A DNA stretch of 64,000 bases from Macrophomina tecta (Eukaryota; Ascomycota; Dothideomycetes; Botryosphaeriales; Botryosphaeriaceae): positions 3,348,001-3,412,000 of the forward strand of contig JAKSGN010000003.1 of assembly GCA_024180945.1 (NCBI GenBank), read 5' to 3'. Below, in pieces: positions 55,432 to 64,000 of this stretch (position 1 is its first letter; every line of letters starts with the position of its first letter). Both the position numbers and the translations under genes were made by a program. Below the pieces are notes generated by a model. The model saw nothing but the letters and a program-made list of their open reading frames with translations. It had not been told where the DNA came from and searched no databases.

Positions 55432-56960
55432 ATGGATTCGCAGCGTTTTGAGTACTGGCAACCGCAACAAGAGCGCTACATGCAACAGCCACAAACCACA
55501 TATTACGAGTACGCGACCCCGGATTTGGCGAGCCTCCCCAGCCTCAGTGCCTCTCCAGTAGGTGTTGCCCATCCCGTCCAGTAATCCCACCTCGTATTTA
55601 TCACCATCCCCACCCCGGTCATCTTCACGGCCCGCTCAGCCCGCAACCATTCCCGTCATCGGTTGCTTGCATGCATCCTCTCTTTACTTCTCGTGTGGCA
55701 TGATTGTGGCTTGAAGTCCCGATGATCAGGACGAGCATCGCTGATCAGCCATTCCGCTTAGACCTCGACCGCGACCTACGACGCAGCCGGCACCCCGACC
55801 CCAGCCATGCAGCAACAGCAGCAGCAGTCTCAGCCAATGCAACACCAGCAACACTCCCCCCTCTATCACCACCAGAACCAACCAGCATCATCCTACCACC
55901 AAAGCAGCAGTCACTTTGCGTATGCCCTCCCCGTCACGCCCAATGACTTCGCCTCCGTCGATGCCGCTGTCGCAGCCACGGCCTTGCCCAGCCCTCCATA
56001 CGTCTGTTCCCCGCAGCAGAGCCACGCGGATCTTGGCGGACATTACGGCGTTCCGCCATCGTCCGAGACATTTCCCCCCCTGCAGATCGTGAACGAGCAG
56101 ATTGGTGGTTTCGGCAGCGCGCAGCACCAAGTCGGACGCTCTACGCCCGTCAGAAGCGCGAGTAACGGGAGCACGTGGAGTGCGGGAAGCGTGAGCGGTG
56201 GCGTACAGGCCGAGAGGTCGCATGTGACGAGTGGCGTAAGTTTACCACTGTTTCTTGCTTTTTCTCCCTCAGCTTTCACATTTGCCCATTCGCTGGCAGA
56301 GCTGTTGTACCCACTTGGCGGGGTCGGTCGGTGGAGAGGCTTGAGACAAGCATGGCTTTTTTTCTCCTCCAATGGCTGTCGTCGTCGTCGCTTGCCCTCC
56401 CGCTCTTGCCACTTGGGGCTACTTTCCGCTATCGCCTTGCCCTAACCTTGCCCTTGCCCGTGCCCCCAAACTCTTCATCTCGATCTCGTCTGCAGAGCCA
56501 CATCTGTGCAAACGAATCATGGGCTGACCGTCCGGCCTTGCAGCGCCGTCGCGCCCAGAACCGCGCCGCCCAACGCGCCTTCCGCGAACGCAAAGAGAAG
56601 CACGCCAAAGATCTCGAGGTCAAGCTCGCCGTGCTGTCGGAGCGCTACAGCCGGCTCGAGGCGAGCCACAAGGAGCTGGGCGAGGCGTACGAGAAGTTGA
56701 GGCGGACCCTAGAATTGCTAACAGAGCCGGACGACGGTGATGAAGACGACGCGGAGGGCGAGTTCGTCGTCGATGACAGGCTGGAGGGTGTTTTCGGCGA
56801 GGCCGAGGCATTGCTGGCGCGCGGCCTGTGCAGGAGGAAAGATCTGAGCGAGCGCGAGATGGTCAGGAAGCTGATGGAGATCTTGCATGCACCGCGAGGC
56901 GCGGGTGTTGCTGAGGAGAGCGCGGCGTGGAACGGACGGGGGGTGAAGTGCGAGAGCTGA
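55432..56960 (+). CDS. Pap1/Yap-type bZIP transcription factor
   Basis: Three exons: 55432-55557, 55762-56235 and 56544-56960, with introns of 204 and 308 bp, unusually long for this window; 338 aa. All junctions are phase 0. The N-terminus is Gln/Tyr-rich (MDSQRFEYWQPQQERYMQQP) and exon 2 opens with a poly-Gln patch. Exon 3 begins with the basic region RRRAQNRAAQRAFRERKEKH; N-x-x-A-Q-x-x-F-R is the Pap1/Yap signature. A leucine zipper follows (LEVKLAVLSERYSRLEASHK, then ELGEAYEKLRRTLELL). Only two cysteines lie in the C-terminal part (GLCRRKD and KCES), so the redox cysteine-rich domains of Yap1 are absent. This is one of the smaller Yap-like paralogs. Long introns leave room for alternative splicing. 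Confidence 0.85.
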
Positions 56961-58059
56961 GCTATGGGTGATGCTGTTGTGGATATGTCTGAACTGAGTC
57001 CGTGATGTGACGCAGACATAGTGATTGTCGGGTGGGTAATTTGTCTTCCCCTACTGTTCGCTTCTCTTTGCTTTCTCTTCCGCTACACATTACTCGTCAT
57101 TGGCGCGATGTGTGCCTCTCACGCGCACGCAGAGCTGGGGAAGGGAATGAATGACTGTGAGAAAAAGGAAAAGGACGCGTACTTGTATTCTCCGCTGTTT
57201 TGTTGGATACAGCGTATACTCTTTGAGCGGGGTGTTCGGTGGCGTTGGGTCTCTTGGTTTCTCTTTGCACCCCCTGTCGTTTGCGCACCGCTCATACTCT
57301 GTCATACGTTTGGAAGGGTTTCGATATATGGACGGCTCCGGGCGAGAGCAGAAGCTTTTGTTCAACATACGCAGTGAGTGTATACAGCGGGAGAGCAGAG
57401 ATGACAATAATTGAAGGAATCTACGCTTCACTGATCTGTGTTGCCGCGCTCGCCAAATTTACTTGTGCGCTTGCAAATCTCTGGGCCAGAACGATCAACC
57501 TCGCAAGTAGCCCAAGAGAGGCTTGAATACTCTGCCCGCCAAGGGGTTTATATCCTCAAGGCTTTTCCTCTTATTCCACTTGTCCGGTTACGGCTCATTC
57601 ATAGTTCATTGTGTCTTACTCGCTCTGCTTCCGCCGATGCTATCACGCTTTAATTACCCGTGAAAGATCTGCGGATTGACCTTGAGACCTGCCATGCTGC
57701 AAAAGACTGCCTGATTCAAAGTCCCGAAACGTGTGCCCCATAGCATGATGCAGCCTTTCCTCCGCTGACTTTTGTCAATCACGAAACTCTACACAGCCTG
57801 CGGCTATGATGAGAAAATTCTTCGTCGATAAGCTCTTTTGGGCCCAAGAGAAAGCTACAAGAATATCGTGTGGAGGCTGTACGAGGAAGGTCAGGCTTCT
57901 GCATGACATTTGAAAGTCTCGTGACAGTACGGGCAATGACATACATCAGTCTTTTGATACTAGCAAGTCTCTGAGCGACCTGATTCGCAGTGAGAAGTAT
58001 TGTACAAGATATTACAAGAAAATGAAAATGGATAATAATAACATATTCGTCGACAGGGG
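56961..58059. other. Intergenic, no supported gene
   Basis: Contains the bZIP 3' UTR. Overlapping ORFs at 57021-57377 (plus) and 57090-57431 (minus) have no domain. Confidence 0.5.
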
Positions 58060-59230
58060 CTAAGTGCTGATACGGATTCACTCTCCTTCCTAGCCGCCAC
58101 TCATCCAAGCCAACACCCTCGTTGGAATGCTTCTGCAAATTTGACACCCGTCTTCCCCAGCCACACAGGCCCGCACCGCAAAATCCGCAACGGAGCACAC
58201 TATCTCCTGGTGCCGGTGCAGGGGCGCATAGCCCCGCTACGCGGAGGAAACTATCGAAAGTCATATTCATCCATCTGATTCCGGTGTACCTGTTTCACAT
58301 GCTACTTGGAATGGTGTGTGCGAAAGAGCGCGCGCTCCTCTTCAGAAGCGGTGCAACAGCGGCGGCAGTTGCAGTGGGAAGTTTCGCCAACATCATCTCC
58401 ACAATAGATACAGAGAGCAGCTGCCGAACCACGATTGCCGCATACACCGGTTGGCTACACAATGTGGACCGATCCTTCGTGACGTTTCCAAGGTAACAGA
58501 GTGGAGAATTGGGTCCTATAAAAGGTGCAAAAGAGCCTCTTTTTCTTTTCTTGCTGTCTTTGTATGTTTTTGTGGTGAGGAGCAGGGGCGTACCCAGCGC
58601 GTGTTCGGCTTCAATGCCGGTATGAGCGTCATCCTTTTCTTCAAGATCTTCCACTTACAGATCTGCTGGCACTCGACGCGTATGAGGACGTGCTACTGAC
58701 GGATGGTTGGGGCGGACTGCTGATACTGACATCGAAGACGTTAGCTCTACCCTCTTCGCGAGTTTGCATGGACATTTTGATAGGAGGATCTCTGGAGACA
58801 TCTTCAACCAAGGCAATTTCCGGTAGCCTTTTGATGCCTAAAAGCGACGCCGACTCTTCAGGATTGTGCGAACGGCATTCGATAGACACTAGAAGGTAAG
58901 GGAGCCGAGGTAGGTTTCGAGATTCGAACGCGCGTGTTGCTAAACCAGGTGAGAATGTCCTTCATTGAATATCCAGCAGGTTCATGCAGTTCAAAGAACT
59001 CTTTAGCAGATGGGTACGGATCTGCTCTTCGAATCCTTCCCTGGCCTGTGGGGATATGCGGCCCTGAGGCTTCGCTGGTGTGCACAGCTGGTCTTCTTTC
59101 ACAGATACTTCGGGGCAATTCCTCATCGTCTGGACACGTGCGCAGAGATTCTAAAGCTTTTTCTGCGATACTGAAATTGTCACGTCGTTACTAGGGTCCC
59201 CTGGGACAAGCTCAGCTGGGGTCATTTCCG
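58060..59230 (-). pseudogene. Decayed homeobox-C2H2 transcription factor
   Basis: Read leftwards, the pieces follow the order of a known fungal family. (1) A homeodomain-like end at 58924-59022: DPYPSAKEFFELHEPAG then YSMKDILTWFSNTRVRI, with the W-F-x-N-x-R core. (2) A Ser-rich stretch ending YASSASRS before a perfect GTAAGT (about 58655). (3) A C2H2 finger at 58464-58531, FCTFYRTQFSTLLPWKRHEG then SVH, in which the second Cys is Tyr. (4) A stop at 58455-58457, then ALCIYCGDDVGETSHCNCRR and SEEERALFRTHHSK, then another stop at 58302-58304. (5) In a different frame, a last finger at 58097-58189, RCGFCGAGLCGWGRRVSNLQ then LDEW. Two stops, a lost zinc ligand and a frame shift make it non-functional as one protein. 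The upstream boundary is uncertain. Confidence 0.6.
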
Positions 59231-61085
59231 CGTCTGCATTGAATAGAGCCTCGGGCGCAACAGTGTCGCAGCTCACTGGCCTGCAGTCGGGGCTTGAGAC
59301 GATTGAGTACAAATCACATCCAGGCCCGGGCGACTGGGAGCCCGGTCGCGTCCATCGGTTCGAGAAATCCAAGCGGCTTCTTCCATGGCTGCGTGAGCGC
59401 CGAAGCTGAGATGGGCGTTCGTGGTACCGAGAATTGGTGTGAGGATTGAATAGTCTGCTGCCCCACCATCTGACCTTTCCCTACACCTTATGTGATAGTT
59501 GATGATGAAAGTGCTCACCGTCAAGCATGCAGCGCTCGCATAATCCATTAAGAACTTGCGTAAACACAAATTCCGCGCAAACTTCATAGACTCTGGAGTA
59601 TTATCTTGAGATATGACTCGCTGAGTAGCTACTAGCAACCATCGTACTACTTGAAAGAGGAGATGTGCGACAAAAAGAGCCCCAGCAATTTCTTCGGATC
59701 AATATGGCTTAATTCGTATTCAGCTCGTTATGTTTGGCTTTCTTACCCTTTTGTACTTTGTGATAGCGCTATTGCTTCTTTCACTGTTCAGAGAGCAGCT
59801 TCAAGCAATGGGGCATCAGAAACCGGAGACGCACATGGCACATCCCACAAGCAACCACAACGGGAGGCCAGTCGAAGTGACTCTCGGACGGGGAAAGCTG
59901 CGCGGAATCAATGATTTGCACCTTAAGCCACGAAGCCGGCAATGTCGAATGGGATGGCTTCTAAGCTCGACATGTGCTGCTAATCACCCAAACTGTCTCA
60001 GTGCCGTTGAAACACGGAGGGGAAACCTAGCCTCTACAGTTTCGCGCAACCAACGGGCGCGGTTGCGAGGAGCCCCACTTGGCACAAACGGGAAGACTGC
60101 GGAAACCAGTGTACGATCGGATTCTCCACAAGTTCTGGGGCTGCATCCGCCGCAGCGTCACTTGAACACCTCATCTCCAGAAGTCAAAAAAGCGGGCTTC
60201 TGCAGGCAGGACGACGGCGTGGTGGCGCACGATTGGCCGTTCCGAGGATACATGGCCTCCGGGCGGAATCCGGCCACAGCAGCCACTTAGCATGAAGAGT
60301 GCTATACACCACCGGCGAGCACCGCGCAGAGCGGTGGTCAGCTCGGGCCGCAGCTGCCGATAAGGCTGCAGCATGGGCACGAAGAAGTGGTGGCTGGCTG
60401 CCGCCCTGGGCCGCCCTCCCCGCTCCTCAGGCAACGTCATCTCCTCCGCCCCTCCCCCCCATCACACGCCCTCCGCCTCCCACGCCCTCCCCTTTTTGCT
60501 TTTGGAGAGGTGTGGCGCCGGGCAGGTGGGACGCTAATATTAGCAGCTCAACCGGTTTCGAAGGACCCTGATGCGTGACGGAAACAGGCGCGCGTCCCGC
60601 AAGCCACTGCGGCGGTGCCAGCCTGCCAGCCTCCCATCTCGCTGCCGTGTGACGACGCGGAGGGACGGAGAGGGCGAGAGGGGTGCGAGCGAGCGGAGGT
60701 CATCTGGGCCGGCCGCCCTGCCACCGGACGCATCCCGTCTCGTGATTCCTTCGCCTTCGTCAGGGGTGCGTCCGTCGGAAAGCTTGTCGGACGGGTATTT
60801 CTGGGAGGGTCTGGTTGTTTTTATTGAGCGGAGGATAGACTGTGGGCAGACCACCTCAGCGATCCGATCGAGCCCTTGCGTCCCGCCATATCTTTCCTCC
60901 CATCCCCCGCGCCGCTTCCCCCCTCCCCCAATACCTTTTCTTTGTTGGTTTTTTTTTTTTTTTTTTTTGCAAGGCTTTTACCTTCGGCCTCGTTCTAGCG
61001 CTGGAGCCCCGAGTAGCTCCGCGTTCTACTTGCCCGCAGACTCTCGCCATACAACAGCTTCTGTTCCTCTATTTGGAAAAAGTCC
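59231..61085. other. Intergenic, no supported gene
   Basis: ORF 59273-59638 (minus) may be the upstream remnant of the decayed factor, but I cannot align it. ORF 59730-60290 (plus) starts with a hydrophobic stretch (MFGFLTLLYFVIALLLLSLF), then loses any protein character. From 60420 to 60970 the DNA is C/T-rich and ends in a 20-T run at 60949-60968, resembling a strong fungal promoter for the ORF at 61086. Confidence 0.4.
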
Positions 61086-61319
61086 ATGCCGTCCATCCAC
61101 GTCATCAAGTCGCCTGCCGCCGCTAGCGCAATGCCGAAGGACAAGCTCAGCCAGCCCAAAGAAACCTTTTCCGTCTTCAACGACGGCGACTCGGACGACC
61201 TGCTTGAGGATTTGAAGAAGGAGAAGAAGAAGCGCGCGGATGCCAGCAAGCGTGCGGAGGAAGCAAAGCGCAATACCGGTGTGCAACCGGCGGACTCACA
61301 GACTCAGAAGGACAGGTGA
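61086..61319 (+). CDS. Short charged hypothetical ORF, possibly the first exon of a broken gene
   Basis: 77 codons. The stretch KLSQPKETFSVFNDGDSDDL then LEDLKKEKKKRADASKRAEE is strongly charged, helical and unlike random ORFs. It follows a pyrimidine-rich, T-run-containing upstream region typical of an expressed fungal gene. A GTGATT directly before the stop (61316) could be a splice donor, but I find no convincing downstream exon in the next 400 bp. I do not recognise the family. It may be the surviving 5' part of a longer gene, or a genuine small protein. Confidence 0.4.
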   Translation: MPSIHVIKSPAAASAMPKDKLSQPKETFSVFNDGDSDDLLEDLKKEKKKRADASKRAEEAKRNTGVQPADSQTQKDR

Positions 61320-63703
61320 TTGACATAAAAGCCTGTTAGTGCGACCTTGAGAGACGGGCTACCGCTCTGCTCTCAACACCGTCCGAAGCCTCTCCCCCGA
61401 TTGCAACATCTGGGTTTTCTTAAAGGAGCAGGTCCAGTGCGGGAATACCGGGCCGGGGTGCCCATAGTGGCTGCGCGTTGTCCGATGCGGGAGATTGGGC
61501 TTTCTCTGGGAAGAGTGCTTTTTATTGACTGATACAAGGTATACCTTGTGTAAGTTGTACACCAGACAGATCTGGCGTATGCTGACTTATGCTGACCGAA
61601 TCAATTATTTAGGCTTTCAGTCTTATTTGCTCATTTCCACACAAGAATATCTCTCGTAATTAACCCTTATCAGGAAGGAGCATGGAGTTTTAATATATTG
61701 TCCATTTTTGACGACCGCCACTTGTAGACTGCGTTTCGTTCAGTGTACAATGAACTTCCCTGGCTACACAGATCGATCTTACTCTTCAATCACTACTGCG
61801 GGTACGGTAAATACTTTACTCAAGGGGTAGCGAATTGGCTCTGAATAAGTGACTGCAAGGGTGGCCCAGTCAAGATGGCGGCGATCCTTCTCGCGTATTC
61901 ACACGCCAGTCTTGCGGGAAGATCACTCCCAACGGCTTGAGGCCCGGCCGACCATGCAACGGTTAGTCAGCAAGGGCGTCACAAGTGGTTGTTGAGGAAG
62001 ATTCTTCTTTGCCTGGTGTATAAAACGGGGTAGCTGCTGATTAGCACATGAGAGTGTGCAGCATGTCTGCTATGCAGCCATCACAACCAAAGCATCCGTA
62101 ATCGCTCGACATGCAAGCCTCATCCGGTAAACCACGCACCATGCTCACCTGAATGCCCCGGACGCCGCAGAACGCTCTCGCCCCTGTTGGCGGAAATTTC
62201 AGACGCTGAGGGAAATTGAGTGGCTCGTCCTCGGCTTGTCGGCCCCAGAGATGATGGTGTATACGGCACAATACTAGAAATACAAGGCCAAGTACCTTCT
62301 GCAACACTTGGTACGTGCGGTCATTGAATTCTTGTTTCACTAATCCCGACATAGAGCGAAAGCGATCAAGAGATGTGGATCCTGAGGCAAGTCGTCACTG
62401 CCGTGGCTGGCGGTGACCCGCATATTCTAACCCAGCATGATCGGTTTCGAGCGCGACGCCAGGAGCAGGAAACCAAATTTACACGACCATTTCACGAATT
62501 TCCTCGAATTGCAATATAGTGACGCTACGGAGTATCATCCGCTTATAGAGACAATCGTAGGGCGACGATGATCGAACGTGGACTCAAGTACGTTGCGAAA
62601 TAACGTCCCGCTTTGCTCCCGGTTATCTCAGGAGGCCGATGTATTCGATAAAAGCAAATCGAATGCTTTCGTTAAGAAGATATTCGGCCTTCAAACCCCA
62701 TGCTTCACCGTGCAGTGCGTCAACCTTTTTCGTGCTGGCCTTGCAGTGACTCTTTGGGGTATGGGCTGCACGTCAGTTCTCGCAGCCCACTTTCACGCTC
62801 AGCTAACAAGGCTTAACTGAGCACCTTTGCTCACTGTGTATGTAAACTCCTGATCCCTTACTTTTGGCGGGATAAACCTTTTGACATCGGAGAACAAACA
62901 TTCATTGGAGCATGTGGCTCCAATAAGGTTTCAGCTCTTGCCACTTGCTCCGGCGTTCCAGAGGCTCGGATTCCAGGACAGTCCTATCTTAATGAGATGA
63001 AATGTCATTGGGAATTCCACAGCCAGGATCAAATCTATCACTACACGCCCGGCGAAGATCTTATGGCTGGAGCCTTGTGAGTTTTCAATGCTTATCTGCC
63101 CCAGAGATGATGAATAACGCACAGACAGCAGACCCTGTCTACTTCTTAAGTTTCTGCTATTCGGGCTCAGCTGCATGATTCTTTTCCTGATTCCTGTCTA
63201 CTTCATTGCATGAGCGTATCTGGCTGTCGAAAGCTTCCTCGCTCTCTTCCTCGCACCGGCGGAGACTTCGGTGTTCCACGAGGGTCCGCCTATTTTCCGC
63301 ACGTTGGGTAACTCTCACAAAACTCTCTCCCAAACTTTCGTCTGCACTGTTCAAAATTCAACAAACTAGCTAGCAATATCAATACACACTAACCAAGACA
63401 ACTAAACCACTTTTGCTCTGCAAATATCTCTTCATCTGCAAGAGGCAAAAAAAAAAAAAAAAAAAACATCCCGCCTCGTCTTCCACCACACAGGATCCTC
63501 GAAAGATCTTATTTATCCCGTAATTAACCATTTCACCTACCCAGAATCGAAAAAATTTGGAATGTCAAGTGTCAAGGGGAGAAGAGCTAGCTTAAAAAAA
63601 GTTTCCATCGCAAGAGAAATAGTTCCACAAATCCCCGTTCTATCTTCCAGATTCCATCCACCCTAAACCCATCTTTTCCGACTCCCAGGAACCCTTAGAC
63701 CGC
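61320..63703. other. Intergenic, no supported gene
   Basis: About 2.4 kb with no defensible gene; ORFs at 62041-62352 (minus) and 62578-62820 (plus) lack domains. A 20-A run lies at 63447-63466. The last about 200 bp are the 3' UTR of the acyl-CoA synthetase. Confidence 0.5.
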
Positions 63704-64000
63704 TTAGCTAGAGTGGGCATAAGCCTTGTCAACCTCCTTCTTGTACTTCTCCAGAATACCGCGGCGGTTCAGCTTCTGCGCGGCGGTGGTGAGGCCCTGT
63801 GCAATATGACGTCAGTCGGTCCTACTACCCCACAAAAAAAAGTTGAGCATGGATATCGGAGTGCTTACGTTCTGAGGGTTCCACTCTTCATCAGCAAGAA
63901 CGACGCCATCAATGATCTCAAAGCTGGCAAGGCCGCCCTTGCGACCAGCATCCTGGAGCTGCTTGAGGATGGTGTTATTGACCTTAGGCTCGTGGATGAG
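63704..64000 (-). CDS. Long-chain acyl-CoA synthetase, C-terminal end (partial)
   Basis: The last two exons of a leftward gene that continues beyond the window: 63869 to beyond 64000 and 63704-63796, separated by a 72-bp intron. The visible 74 residues read IHEPKVNNTILKQLQDAGRK, then GLASFEIIDGVVLADEEWNP, then after the intron GLTTAAQKLNRRGILEKYKK and EVDKAYA before the stop. G-L-x-T-A-A-x-K-x-x-R and the following amphipathic helix mark the C-terminal subdomain of Faa1/Faa4-type fatty-acyl-CoA ligases, which activate fatty acids with ATP and CoA. There is no peroxisomal SKL-type end, so a cytosolic/ER form is likely. AMP-binding motifs lie outside the window. Confidence 0.85.

Noticed and set aside
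59730..60290. 186-codon plus ORF with hydrophobic start, briefly considered a carboxylesterase relic
   Set aside because: Only VEVTLGRGKLRGI hints at an esterase beta strand; no GxSxG motif or other esterase element follows.

Overview
The window is nuclear DNA of a filamentous ascomycete (Pezizomycotina). Most genes carry introns of 46-61 bp with GTRNGN donors, CTRAC-type branch sites and AG acceptors. The proteins include Erg28, Gal7, a Yip1-family protein, a Yrb2-like Ran-binding protein, a Pap1/Yap-type bZIP and a cAMP-receptor-like GPCR. Dothideomycetes is my best guess for the class, but that is inference only. I rebuilt gene models by hand: each multi-exon model below keeps frame across every junction and matches the expected family at the joins.

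Layout. 1-25 kb is gene-poor and accessory in character. It holds a secreted TolB-like propeller protein (27-1955, -), a secreted-type FAD-linked oxidoreductase (4697-6362, -), a seven-helix receptor (8560-10177, +), a GPI-anchored eight-cysteine wall protein (14104-15856, -), a secreted protein of a fungal DUF family (18579-19928, +) and a secreted GH127/DUF1680 hydrolase (21497-23800, -). A 1,068-bp copia-derived terminal-repeat miniature retrotransposon (14189-15256) sits inside the second intron of the GPI-protein gene, exactly at its 3' splice site. The spaces between genes are long and hold relics and low-complexity tracts.

25-57 kb is a dense housekeeping block. In order: an Arc2/Acr2-like rhodanese (-), a coiled-coil nuclear-type protein (+), a sororin-like KEN-box protein (-), leukotriene-A4 hydrolase/aminopeptidase (-), Yrb2/RanBP3-like (-), Yip4/YIPF6-like (-) diverging from GAL7 (+), ERG28 (-) diverging from the 3-ketoacyl-CoA reductase IFA38 (+), a small secreted protein (-), methylenetetrahydrofolate reductase (-) diverging from a triosephosphate-isomerase-like enzyme (+), an iron-type alcohol dehydrogenase (+) and a bZIP factor (+).

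57-63.7 kb is again poor. It holds the wreck of a homeobox-C2H2 transcription factor (about 58060-59230, -) with nonsense changes of CpA-to-TpA type, and a short highly charged ORF. The window ends inside the 3' end of a long-chain acyl-CoA synthetase gene (63704 to beyond 64000, -).

The genes form no single pathway. Possible small functional pairs are ERG28/IFA38 (ER lipid synthesis from one shared promoter) and the TPI-like/Fe-ADH neighbours (sugar-phosphate or polyol metabolism). The most notable observation is the retroelement whose target-site duplication re-created the acceptor AG of the intron it hit.
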